A model generated the notes under the pieces. That model saw only the letters and a list, made by a program, of their open reading frames with translations. It had not been told where the DNA came from and made no database searches. From assembly GCA_030704615.1 (NCBI GenBank), contig CM060731.1:36456001-36520000 (forward strand): a stretch of DNA of 64,000 bases, given 5' to 3'. Origin of the DNA: Takakia lepidozioides. Taxonomy: Eukaryota > Streptophyta > Takakiopsida > Takakiales > Takakiaceae. The position numbers and the translations under genes are program-made. Positions 48,649-61,800 of the stretch are shown here, piece by piece (position 1 is the first letter of the stretch; each line of letters starts with the position of its first letter).

Positions 48649-49350
48649 GTTTTTCAAATTTGGAAAATAACAGGAGTGGCTACTGAGTTTTGCAGGAAAT
48701 AGCCATATTTTCTGTTCATCCACTGAAATTTGGACAGAGTCATCCTCCTCTGTACTTTCATCCATCTACATCATGGCGAATTCATCCAAGATTTTTCTTC
48801 CTGGGAGAATTTTGGCGATTTCTTCCATGAGAAAATAGGGTATTTACGACAGAATATTCGATTTGTTCTTTCGAGGTCGCAAAAGTGCAAAATTTCGCCC
48901 GGCCCAGGGTTTTTCTTTCAAATTTGGGAAATAACACCTGCATTCCCAGGAACTCGCCACGAGTTCCTATATATTCCCAAGGCGTTCCCGGGCGTTCCCA
49001 CATGTTCTCGAGCTCTCCCCGAGCTGGGGTTTGCTCCTGCACCTGCTGCCGACGAGCTATGGCTTCTGCAAAGCCACCAGACCTGCTGCCATGCTTTCTT
49101 GGGCTCTCGCGGGAGTGGTACTGAGTTTTGCAGGAAATAGCCATACGGTATTTTCTGTTCATCCACTGAAATTTGGACAGAATCATCCTTCACTGTACTT
49201 TCATCCATCTATATCATCCATATTAGGCGAATTCATCCTCAGTTTATTTTTCTTGGGAGAATTTTGGCGATTTCATCCATGAGAAAATAGGGAATTTACG
49301 TCAGAATATTCGATTTGTTTTTGGAGGTCGAAAAAGTGCGAAATTTCGCC
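48649..49350 (+). repeat. direct repeat, 250 bp unit, second copy carrying a GC-rich insert
   Basis: Copy 1 (48649-48899) and copy 2 (about 48918-49350) share AAATTTGG(A/G)AAATAACA, GAGTTTTGCAGGAAATAGCC, TTTTCTGTTCATCCACTGAA, GGGAGAATTTTGGCGATTTC and ACAGAATATTCGATTTGTT, then GTGC(A/G)AAATTTCGCC. In copy 2 about 170 bp of GC-rich sequence (with CGTTCCCGGGCGTTCCC) splits the unit after AAATAACA. This looks like a tandem duplication followed by insertion, or two insertions of one element family. Confidence 0.8.
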
Positions 49351-49836
49351 AGAAATAAAAACACTTGAACATAGACGGTTGGAGGATTTATGATCTTTTC
49401 ACTTTTTATTCTTTATTTTTTTAATATTCCCTGTTTGCGTTGGATGAACAGACTTCTCACAACGAACGAATTATTCTCCCGAGGGAGGTAAGAAAGGAAA
49501 GAAGAAAAGGAAAGGGAAAAGAAAAGGGAGACGAAGAGGAAGATGAAAGTAGACTGAGACAAGAGAGAGAAGAGAGTCTAGTAGGAACAAGGCACGTTGA
49601 GGCCTGCTCCAGACATCCTTCCCGGCCGGGGATCCGTGCCCTGATTCATTCTTACGATATGCCATTCAGGGATCGGCTTGCCGCTCTCTCTCGCATGTGA
49701 TAGATGTGTGACGTGAGAAGGATTGGGAGTGAAGAGGGGTTGAAGGATTTGAGAGGGGAAGAAGGGGAGGGGAGGGGAAATAGAGAATTGATTATGCATC
49801 ACTAGTGCATGCTGTGAGCAACTGGACAGACTGATC
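49351..49836 (+). promoter_or_regulatory. UPL1-like upstream region with polypurine tract
   Basis: Immediately upstream of the proposed start codon. It has a long purine-rich tract (49480-49580; GGAAAGAAGAAAAGGAAAGG and similar) on the coding strand. The transcription start is not identifiable. Confidence 0.35.
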
Positions 49837-52800
49837 ATGAAGGCCAAGAAGAAGCGGGGCGTGGAGGCGGTATGAACAATCGTACTCTTTTTGCTCAGAA
49901 GAGGGATGGATGATGCAGTTATGTTTAGAGTGGTGAAGTTAGTGCGAGCGAGTGCGATGTTGTTATAGTGGATCATGCTTGGGCCTCGTATGCTTATTTG
50001 ATGGAGGCGGTATGGCCAATTCACCTTTCTGTTTGCTAGAGGATTTCTAGGGTTTGCTGGAAAGGGCTGTTGCCGGAGATGTAGGCACTGGATAGGAGCT
50101 CATATGCATTTGTAAGCTAATGAAGGAGAGGTCAGGGGCTTAGACTCAGGCTACTCCACTCTTGTTTCTTGATACAAGAGGGGGATGGCTGGATGTGGAG
50201 TATGATGTACTCGCTAAGGCGATGGTGCAACGTTATATCACGGTTGATTACTAGATTACCATTCATATGCGGTGACTTTGTATGCTTGGTTGTCTTTTGA
50301 GTAGTGGCATTCTTTAGCTGTAGTAGTGAAGTGGTGGCTTTATTGCTCTTTTCTCCTCTCAGTAGAGGCGGGTCATAGCGCTGATTAGGTAGGCATTGGA
50401 CCAGGTATGACTGCAGCCATACCCGAGGAGGTCCTTCCCTTGGATCAGGCAATTCACATCTTAGGACAAACAATTGTGGATAGGATGATTAGGCTGTAGT
50501 GGCAGGCTATCCTTAAACTTCTAGCGATAGCTCTACTGAAACGTGCTGTCTGGGTGTTTCTGTGATTGAACCTGGCCTCAGGCGATCATTTTAACTATTG
50601 AATTTGCTGGGCAAATGAAGCTTGGTTAGGGTTGGGCTATACTCAAGTTGGTGACGTCTTCTGCAGTTATTACATTATAATGTTAGCTTCTTGGGGAGGG
50701 GGGTTGGGATCCCTAATTGTAGGGTATCTTATGAACAACGTTTAATTACACCACCATTACCAACTGTGTACTTCATGTTGGCAGAGCTGTGTTGCCGGGA
50801 AGTGCCCGATTGATGATGGGCGAAATATGAGTTTTATCTAGATTTATGTGAGTTGGGCAGGATGGATTGGTACAGGTTGGGAATTTGGAGAGAAACCTGA
50901 GGCAAAGGCCAAGGCCAAGTGTAGAAGTTCAGATCCATACTTACACCACTTAGGTTATTTGGAGTAGAAGGATTGTCCCTGTCAATTTTTAAATATCATT
51001 TTGGTATCCTATATCTCCTCCGGACGATGAGAGTTGTCAAGTCACACTCAAAATTTCCCAATCAGATGTAGCTCTGTGATCAGCTCACAGAGTAGGGTTC
51101 CGTCCCAATTTGTCCCAATTGCATGTTCATTCTCCAGCAGTTGGAGGCAGGAATAGGCATCATTGCGCTCTCTGTTGGCATTGTGGGAGAGTGGCTGGAA
51201 GCTTTTCCTTCTGGTAGATCGCTTGGGTGAAGGTGGTATTTTGTGGATGCTAGTGATAACAGGTCGGTCCCACATCTCCTGGAACTTTTTTGAGAATCAT
51301 TGACAGTTAAGGCTGATGGTCAGTTTGCATGGCAGCCTGTGAAAGTGAGGACCTTCATCAACAGCATCCTCAGCACTCCCCTTGAGAATATTGAGGTGCC
51401 TCTTTCTAGATTCAGTTGGGAGTATGAAAAGGTACATAAGGCTATACCAATTGTTCCCCTGTCTTTTCTATGTCTGTCTGGGATGGTGTTTTACAATGTA
51501 AGGTAGGTGAGGGATGAAATATGTTTGCCTGTGTCTCTCTCCCCTCTTCTATGTAGGAAAGACCTTGTGCTGCACTGCATATGCCCCACATGCTAGGCTT
51601 CTGGCAGTCGTACTCTCCTCCCTTTGTTTGTGAGCCTTTGGTTGCAAAGGAAAAGCCTCTCCTATTGCTGCCTGTCCTATGTATATTTTTCAACCTGTCT
51701 GCTATGAGGGCACTAAACCATTCCGGTCTTCAGTGTCTGGTTTTTGGTTTTCAATTCTTTTCAGCTCTCTTGCTCATAGTATATAGACCCACATAAGTTA
51801 TTTAGATTCTTTTTGTCATCTCTCCTTTTGTTTGTCTTACATTTCATTCTGTTTCTTCGCATTCTGAAATCCTCTTGCCATGGGCGTTTCTCAGAACTCT
51901 GATGGAGTTTGGTTGCATTGCAGGGTGACTTCTATCACTGGGTCGATTTGTTGAATCACTTCGAGGCTTTTTTTGAAAAGTATGTAAAACCTAGAAAAGA
52001 TTTGCAGCTGGAAGGTGAATTTCTGGAGGGAGATAACCCTTTTCCAAAGGAGGCAGTTTTGCAAATTCTTAGGGTGACACGAATCATCCTAGAAAACTGC
52101 ATGAACAAATATTTGTACAGTTCAAATGAGGTATTGTTCTAATGGCAGCATGTCTCAACTTTGTTGCACGTAGTTTTCTAGGATGACAGAAGGTGACATC
52201 TAGCTAGCTCAAAATATAGGTCCATCATCCCATATATTTTATCTGATATTATCCTCTTAAACTACTGTTGTAGTATTTGTCTGGCTGTCATATGGAAACT
52301 TCTAACCTCCGGTAGCATCTTTAATTCTGAATATGATTACAGATAAGTATGTTCATATCTGTTTGGCCTGAAATGAGCAATCAATGGTCTATGGATGCAG
52401 CATGTGTCTTCATTATTTGCTTCAACGGACCCAGATGTAGTTATTGCGGCATTGCATACATTGGCAGCATTTGTGAAGAAGCCTGTGCAGTCAAACCGGG
52501 CAATGCGATGGCCTGGAGACTCAGCCTTGAACGCCCGTCTTTTCTCCTTGTCTCAAGGTTGGGGGGGAAAAGAGGAAGGTTTAGGATTATTGGCTTGTGC
52601 TGTAGAGAGTGGATGTGACAGCGATGCTTGCAAACTCGGGGCTACATTGCACTTTGAGTTTTATGCAGAGGGTGATGCTGCGAATGGGACGGATGCAAAA
52701 CCATCTGGATTGCAAGTAATCCACATCTCCAACCTTCATATGCAAGTAGAGGGGGATCTTCAGCTGTTGAAGAAGCTTGTGGATGAATATATGGTACCCC

Positions 52801-55800
52801 CCAGCCTTAGATTCTCACTGCTCACGCGGCTGCGGTTTGCAAGGGCATTTGCGTGCCTTACCTCTAGGAGGCAATATATTTGTGTGCGGCTTCTTGCTTT
52901 CACAGTGCTACTTCAGTCGAATCCTGATCATGAAGACCTTACAGCCTTTTTCATCAATGAGCCTGAGTTTGTGGATGAATTAGTGACAGTTTTGCGGTGT
53001 GAGGACACCGTCCCAGAGGACATTCGCATTCTAGCAGTCTTGGCTTTGGCAGCACAGTCCCAAGACAGGCCCCGACAATCCAATGTCTTGAATGTGATAA
53101 GTGCAGGCGGGCATCGCGGCATTTTGCCCAGTCTCATGCAGAAAGCAATTGGGTCGATCACTGAAGGGGCATTTGGATGCTCAGTTGCCTTTGTGGAGTC
53201 CCTTCTCTCTCTTGTCACTGTTCTTGTGTCATCATCAGTGGGCTGTGCTGCTTTGAGGGAAGCCGGTTTGATTCCCACTCTTCTCCCTCTTTTGAAGGAC
53301 ATGGACCCCCAACGCACACATCTAGTCAGCTCGGCTGTCCACATTCTCGAAGCTTTTATGGATTACAGCAACCCCGCAGGTACCCTGTTCCGGGATCTAG
53401 GAGGGCTGGATGACACAGTTGCAAGGTTGAGAGTTGAAGTTACTCGCGTAGAAGAGGGGGCAATGAAGCAGCGGGAAGAAGCTCAATCAGATAGCAAGGG
53501 AAAGGCCCCTATGATGGAGGATGGGGACTTGCAACAGCTGTCTGCTGGAGTATTGTCAGAGACCCTTATTCCATACCACCAAAGATTACTTCTCAAGGCC
53601 TTGCTCCGGGCCATTGCTCTAGGCACCTATGCCCCAGGTAGTTCGGCAAGGCTCCATGGGGCAGAAGAGAGTGCGTTGCCTGCCTGCCTTTGCACTATTT
53701 TCAGGCATGCTAAGGAGTTTGGAGGGGGTGTTTTCGCATTGGCAGCATCAGTTATGAGTGATCTCATTCACAAGGACCCCACTTGTTTTACTGCCCTCGA
53801 TGGTGCAGGCCTTCCTGCTGCATTTTTGGACGCCATTACATCGGGTGTGTTACCTTCATCAGAGGCCGTTGGCTGCATTCCCAACAGTTTGGATGCTCTC
53901 TGCCTTAACAATTCAGGCTTGCAGTCAGTCCGGGACCGTAATGCTCTCGGTTGTTTTGTCAAGATTTTTACATCAAAGGTGTATGTACGTGCGTTAGCCA
54001 ATGACACACCAGGGACTCTTGCTTCAGGGCTTGATGAGTTAATGCGACACGCACCCACGCTTCGTGGACCAGGCATTGACACATGTATAGACATTTTGAA
54101 GACCATTGCAACCATCGGAGGAGCAGCAGGAGAGCCCCCAGCTGCAGCCTCTCTACCTGAGCCTGCCAACGGAGATGTCCCTGTGCCTATGGATACAGAC
54201 ACAGAAGACAGACCTTGTGGTGCAGTTTCAGGTGAAGAAACAATCAAAGCATCAGGCCAATCGAAGCAAATCTCTGAACCTGTGCCTGATGTCTCCGGCT
54301 CAAATGTAGAGGCCTTCCTGCCTGAATGCATCAACAATGCCGTGCGGCTTCTGGAGACTGTGCTTCAAAATGCAGATACAAGCCGTGTGTTTATTGAGAA
54401 GAAAGGGATTGAAGCTTTGCTTCAGCTGTATACCCTACCTCATTTGCCTGTCTCTTTCGGGGGCTCGTCCACTGCACATAACATGTCAGTCACCTTCCGA
54501 GCTTTCTCACCCCAACATTCTGCAGCACTTACTCGGGCAGTGTGTGGTGGCCTTAGAGAACATTTGAAGGTGACCCTGGACCAGCTAAACCTGGTCACTG
54601 GAACAAAATTGTCAGACTTGGAGAGTGGATTGCGGAACAGGGCAGTGCGCTTGCTGTCGGCAGCCGAGTGTTTTCTTTCTTTGTCCTCTGTTCTGGTTAG
54701 GAGTTCAGCTGCCATGATGGCAGAGTTGAGCTCTGGGTCGGCAGAAATATTGCATGATGTTGGGGAGGTTCACAGGAAAGTTCTTTGGCAAATATCAATG
54801 TTTGATGATGCCAAAGTAGATGTGAAAAAGGATACAGATGTCGGGAGCGGCAGCACTGCTGCAAGTGTAGGTGTAGGAACAGGTCAAAGGGAAGGGGAAG
54901 ATGAGACAGATGTTTATCCTGTAGTGAGATACGTGAATCCGGTACAGTTGCGCAATGGACCATCCTCTCATTGGGGTGTAGGGCCTGACTTTCTACCTGT
55001 CCTCCACACCGGCGATGGTCCTCACCGGCGTGCCCGCAGGGACCATGCATCAAATGCTGAAACTCTCAGTCACATTGCGCGTTTGGGTCGCCTTGCCCGT
55101 CATGCAGAGGCCAGTCAAGCTGACTTAGAGGGTGCTGCTAGCCTCACTGAGCCGTCTCCGGTTGCAGAATCAGGGAAACGAAAGTCTCCAGAATCTCTGA
55201 ACTATGAGATGCTGAACAGGCTCGCATCAGCTGCCCGTTCGCTTTATGTGGCTTTGGGGAAAGCCATGGTGGTCCCTTCTCGCCGTCGTGATGACACTGT
55301 GCCCTTGAGTGTGGCTGCCAAGTCAGTGGCCGCTGCACTTGCTAAGCTTCTTCGCAACAATCTGAGCTTTGATGGGCACAGGGGAGCATCTCAGTCAGAG
55401 CCCTCCATTTCAGTCAAATGTCAGTACTTGGGGAAGGTAGTTGAGGACGTTCTAGCGGTGGTTTTCGACAGTCGACGGCGAACTTGCAACACTGTGCTAG
55501 TGAATAGCTTGTTTGGGCACGGAGCATTTAAGCAACTCCTGGCCACTTTTGAAGCAACGAGCCAGCTGCTGTGGACAGTTCCACAGAGCTCATGGGGATC
55601 TCCCATGGAAACGGAGAACGGAAAGGCGGAAGGTGAAAAAAGTGAGGAGAAATCAGAGAGCAACTCCTGGCTACTTGATACGTTGCGAAACTATGCACGA
55701 CTGTTGGAGCACTTGGTAACTTCTTCTCTGTTGTTGACTCCCCCATCAATGGCACAGATGCTGGTTCAGTCTGTGTCAGGTGGGTCAGTGACTGTGCCAA

Positions 55801-58800
55801 AGGAACCGGAGGTGTTCATCCGGACCTTGCAAACCCAGGTGCTGGAAGTTGTACTTCCTATCTGGAATCACCCAATGTTTCCGCAATGCAGTTCTAGTTT
55901 CATAACATCTATTGCAGCCATCATCACGCATGTCTACACAGGCATAGGAGATGTGAAAGGGAGTCGAGCAGCAGGGGTAGGTACTGGTGGGGCACGTCTT
56001 GGCCCCCCTCCTGATGAATCTTCAATATCAATGATTGTGGAGATGGGATTTCCACGCGCGAGGGCAGAAGAAGCACTTCGTCGTGTGGATACTAACAGTG
56101 TTGAGATGGCTATGGAGTGGTTGTTTACCCATCCGGAGGAGGCAGCACAGGTAATTTAGCTTGTACATGTTGATTTCCTTTTAATGTTCACAAATTGTTG
56201 TTTCCTGCTTTTTATAAAGTTTGTTGATATGAGATATTTCTTTCCTACATTTACTTCCACAAGACATATCAGTGTGACCTTGACTTACCTTGACTTACAA
56301 GTTGGCTTTAACAGTTTGTGTGCTTTGTTAGTCTTGCTTGGTGGATTGTACGAAGACTAATGACATTTGTAACGCACTGGATCTATTCAACACATTTTAC
56401 TCCTTGTGGGGCGTTTTACTACCAGGAGGATGATGAACTGGCAAGGGCCCTTGCCCTGTCACTCGGTAATGATGGACCACCTAAAGAGGATGCGACAGCT
56501 GGAAGCAAAGGAAAAGAAGCTTCTCCAGAGGAAGAGGGAACACAAGCTCCTCCCATAGAGGACATGCTTTCCACATGCATGAACCTCTTACAGAACACAG
56601 ATGCGGTAGCTTTTCCTTTGACAGACTTACTGGTCACTATGTGTAACCGGAACAAGGGCCAGGACCGTCCTCGCGTCATCTCCCACCTCATACAACAATT
56701 GAAGGTCTGTAAAGTGGAGGAATCGACCAGTGATACAAGCCCACTATCAACCATATCTCACACACTGGCTTTAGTCTTGAGCGAAGACAGCACTGCCCGA
56801 GAGATTGCGGCTTCGAATAGCCTAGTGAATATAGCTCTGGATGCTCTTACATGTTTCCATCCTGCTGAGGACAGTGTGAAGGCTGAGGTTCCCAAGTGGG
56901 TCACAGCTCTCTTGCTCATCCTAGGTCACATGCTGCAAAACAAATCAAAAATCAATGGAGATGCTGTGAATGGGTCAGCTGCAACAAGCAATAGTGGGGC
57001 GGTGAGCTTGGAGGTCCTTCCCTCTGAGGGACAAAAGCCTGTCTCTCAGGATGGGCAGAAGGAGAAGGATGCAAACCCATTTGTTGCCATACTGGGAAAG
57101 CCAACAGGGTACATGACAGATGATGAGCAACGAAGAGCTATGGCTGTTGCTGGTGTCTTTCTTCACATGCAGTTGCCATCCTCAGCAGTACAGGCTGTGC
57201 TCCAACTTTGTGCACGGCTAACGAAGACACACTCAGTAGCCATGCAGTTCTTGGATGCAGGGGGGTTGACTGCGTTGCTGAGCCTTCCCAGGAGCTGCCT
57301 TTTTTCAGGGTTTGACAGTGTGGCTTCTGCTATTATTCGTCATGTTCTAGAGGATCCCCAGACACTTCAGCAAGCTATGGAGTCCGAGATTCGTCATACT
57401 CTAGCTGCTACTCTGTCACGCCACAATGGTCGTGTGTCTCCCCGCATGTTCTTAACAGCCATGGCACCTGTCGTGTCACGTGATCCTTCAATTTTCATGC
57501 AGGCTGCAGCCATGGTCTGCCAGATTGAGACAGTGGGGGGCCGCCCAACCATCATTCAGGCCAAGGAGAAAGAGAAGGACAAAGATAAGGACAAAGATAG
57601 AGACAAGGAGAAGGAGAAGGATAAAGAGAAGTTAAAGACTGTTTCCTCTACTGGGGAGACAGGAGGTGTGGGTGCAGGCACAGTAGATGGAAGCTTAAAG
57701 GCTCATGATGCATCTAACAAATCGGGTAAGGGACATCATCACAAAAAGGTGCCTCAAAGCTTTTCGCAGGTCATTGATCAGTTGCTGGAGGTTATTCTTC
57801 ATTATCCACCACCTGACAAGGAAGATGATCAATCAACCAAGGATGGCAGCATTGCTATGGAAGTGGACGATTTTGCAGTCAAGGATAAGGGCAAGGCAAA
57901 GGTAGCTAACATCCTCATAGCGGCCCTCAAGCTAGAGGGTGATTCAGACATTCCAGAGAGCTCTGCAGCATTGGCCAAGGTGACCTTCATTTTGAAGCTT
58001 ACCACTGAGGTTTTGCTTATGTATTCATCGGCTGTGACTGTAGTTTTGCGGAGGGATTCAGAGAGCAGTCAAGGAAGAGGCCCGTGTCAGGGAGGGGCAG
58101 AGGCGATCGGGCATGGAGGCCTTTTGTATCATGTCCTTCACAGGTTACTTCCATATCCTGGTGAGAAGGCTAGTGACAAGCTCAGTGAGGATGAGTGGAG
58201 GGAGAAATTGTCGGACAAAGCTGCGTACTTCCTTATGGCAGTGTGTGTGAGATCAGGGGAAGGCAGGAGACGAGTAGTGGTGGAGATTGCGAGGGCCTTT
58301 ACTGCTGCTGCTGCCACCACACACAGTCCCAGTTTGGAGGTGGGAACTTTTAAGGGCCTGCAGGCCCCACACAAAAAAGTTCGGGCCTTTGTCGATCTTG
58401 TGAACTCAATTCTCTCCTCTCATTCCTCATCAGGGAATGCTCAGGCTCCTGGGTTCTCCACGGACATGGCAAAGACTATGATGGATGCTGGTATGGTGCA
58501 AGCATTGACTCACACTCTCCAGGTAAGGTCATCGTAATTTTGAAAGTATCACATTTAATAGGGCTTCATTGCTATGCTTCTCTGAATGACTTGTAATTCA
58601 CACACGGCCCCCAACACAGATCCTTGAGCACTAAGATGGTGAAGGTGGCAACTAACACACTCTTACTTTGGTGGACTTCAGGTGATAGACTTGGACCATC
58701 CAGATGCACCCAAGTTAGTGAATGCTGTCCTGAAAGCACTGGAGGCTCTAACCAGGGCTCCCAGTAGCAGCGAGCAAGTGTTTGGCTCTGAGGTCAGTAA

Positions 58801-61800
58801 CCAGAAAAAGTCTACCATGGGTGAGAGACCATCTGAGCAACGACCTGAAGCCCCAAATGAGCAGGGGGCAGCAGAGGCCCGGCGAGAAGGGGAGGTCCTA
58901 TTGCACTCAAGAGATGAACCCATGTCTGATTCTGTGCCACAAGAGACTGTGGCTCTGGAGGGAGTCCTTCCAGTCCCCACTGGGAGCGGTGACAGTAGTC
59001 GGGATGAGCAGATGGAGCATGACATGGGGCTGGATAGAGAGGAAGAGGTACACTACCCAAGGAGACCTGAATAGTATTAGTACAAGGTTCAGGTTGTTCA
59101 AGAAAACCTGCTCTGCCTCTGTTGGTATATCACGGGAGCACTGTAGATTTGTGTGTTGGCTTGTTCAAGGACTCAACAACTTGGATCTAGTCTGGGAGGC
59201 AAGTACTTGTTGGAATAAGTTCAGGTTTTGTTTGGTTAGCATTGAGTTGTATTTAAGCAAGTGTTCCCTGCTCCAGGCATGCTTAGATGCAGAGGCTGAG
59301 GAGGAGGAGTTTATGCGTGAGGCAGTTGAGGATGCGGTTGAGCTGGAAAATGTTGCTGCTGAGATGGCATACCGCATGGAGCATGGCACAGAAGACGAAA
59401 TTGTGGATGAGGATGAGGATGAGGATGACATGGACGGTGATGATGGTGATGATGATGGTGAAGAGGAGGAGGAGGATGAGGAGGAAGAGGAGGATGAAGA
59501 TGACATGGAAGGTGATGAAGGTACTGAGTCTATGCGAGAATAAGAGATGCACCCTGAAGATTTTTGTTTTTGCTAACGTGAGGGCCATAGAACCCTGCAC
59601 CTTGTTTGGATAGAGTGATATAGGGAGGGGTTAGAGGAAGGGCACTGGAGTAAAATGCACACTGCTGAAGGCTGGCTCCAGCAGTGGTATTTGTCTATTA
59701 TATTAAGTTGATTTAACTCTTTCGGCTTAACCATCATCCATTGGATATACATCCCAGAAAACCCAAGAATGGCTACAGGATTGAGCTGACCTGAACATGT
59801 CTTCGCTGGTTTTGATGGATTGGATAGTATCAGGATTGTTTTACGGTCTTGAAACCACTGAGAAGTGCCTTGGGGTCTCCAGTGGCGCCTAAGGAGCTGT
59901 CCAAAAGTTCTGCATCTGGAATTCCTCTTGTCTAGGTTTTGTTCAGCTCTGGAATGGCGGGCTTCCTAGAAAGCCGTATTTATGTGCAATTCATTGTGAT
60001 GCATTTAGTATTCCTAATGTGTTTTAGGAGGAAACTGTGGTAGAGTAGTGTTTTCTGTGGCTGTACTCTCTGGCTACCTTTATGTATTGCAGGGTCACTT
60101 CACACATCAAAGGATGGTGGTATGGTACTTGAGGGACGTGTTACTACATGTTGATAGTATAGTGCTCTCCATCTGAGCTTGCTGCACAGAGTAGAGTGTA
60201 AAAAGATTACTATGGTGATGATGATGATAAAGGAGTGAATCTGTTTTTTCTGCATTTATTGAACCAAGTTTTCCTATTTTCTGTGACAGTTGTTTAATAC
60301 TACTTGTAAATTTGGGTTCGTCCTGAATTTACAAAGGGTTGTTCATGAATGCAGGGGTTCCTCATCTCTCACCCCCTGACACTGATGTTGAGGATCATGA
60401 AGACAATGGGCTGGGTGACGAGTATGAGGAAGATATGGTGGAAGAAGAGGACGAAGACGATGACTGGCGCGAGGATCGTGTGATTGAAGTGCGGTGGCGT
60501 GATGGGCTGACAGGGCTCAACCATGTCCAAGTGGGTGCCTTAAGTCTGGGGCTTGTAGTCCAGTAATGCTAGACATATGTTGTTGGGTTTGTTCTTAGGT
60601 ATGCTGCCCGGAAGTGAAAGCAACTAGTTCACCTGCTTAGGATTGTTGCAGTTTCTGACTAGTGCAACACCCATGCTTGCCAGGACTTACTGAAATTGGA
60701 AGAAAGATTGCAATGCAGGTACTGGGCCACACGGGCCCTGGAAATTTGGTTGATTTTACAGGAGACCCGTTTCACGGTATGAACATGGACGATGTCTTTG
60801 GCTCTTTCCGACGACCTGGAGGCAGTGACCGTAGGCGTCCTGCCGCTTACCGGCCATTTCCCGAACGGCCTGGTGGGGAACGTGGAGGGGCTTTTCACCA
60901 CCCTCTGCTGACAAGGCCATCCCCGACATCTGGGTCTGGATCAACTGCAGGAGTCACAAGTAGTTCTCTCTGGCCGAGCACTGGCAGCATTGTGCGGGAG
61001 GCAGAAAATTGGCTGGGGGGAGGAGCAGCACTGGATGTAACTCATTTCTACATGTATGATGGCCCCATGATGGCTGATCATACTGATGGACTCTTTGGAG
61101 AAAGGGGAGCAGGTGGCCCACCTCCTCTTCTTGACTTTTCAGTGGACCCTGTTTATCTTATGGGGCGACGAGGGGGCCGGACTGATGGCCGTTTGAGCAG
61201 CTGGACTGATGATGGTCAGCCCCAGGCAGGTGCACATGCTGCAGCAGTAGCCCAGGCTATTGAAGAACAGTTCATCTCACAGTTGCGGATTCTAGTCCCT
61301 GGAGATGAGCCCCTGTCAACCCAGATAGCGGGTGATGTCAGCGCCCCTGCCAGCACTGTGGCCACAGACGCAAGGGGTCCAGAGAATATTGTGGGAGCAG
61401 TGGAACCAGAGGCTTCCACCCGGGTCACTGACAGCAATATGAATGAGCAGCGGGGCAGTCTAAATGGAACAGAAGCGGAAACATGCAATGTGGAGGGTGG
61501 GAGTGCAAGTGGTGCAGAGGGTCTTCACTTATCAAGCAGCAGAATCAACGCAGCCAGGTTGGGTTCAGAGGGCCCCAATGGTAACCAAGCAAATGCTGAT
61601 CTGGATGTTCAGATGCAAGACGAGAGGAGCGAGCCTGTGGCACATGATACCGAGGCCGGCAGTCAAGACAGTGGTGGAAGTGGGGCTACTGTGGGGGAGA
61701 GTCTTCGCAGCTTGGAGGTAGAGATAGGGAGTGTCGATGGGCATGATGAAGGGGATCGGCCTATAGGCCCTGAGCGATTGAGAGCCAGTGAACTACAGCC

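Noticed and set aside
53768-54337. Long minus-strand open frame of 189 codons
   Set aside because: It lies wholly inside UPL1-like exon 4, whose plus-strand frame is conserved along its length; the reverse frame is a shadow.
58782-59543. A 253-codon plus-strand frame across two UPL1-like exons and their intron
   Set aside because: The first half is a wrong frame of exon 6. Only the part from 59277 is coding, and it is joined by splicing (59047 to 59277).
59165-59613. Poly-Ser (minus) and Arg/Met-rich (plus) frames
   Set aside because: They are other frames of the GAGGAT-rich acidic tract of UPL1-like exon 7, which reads as Glu/Asp in the correct phase.
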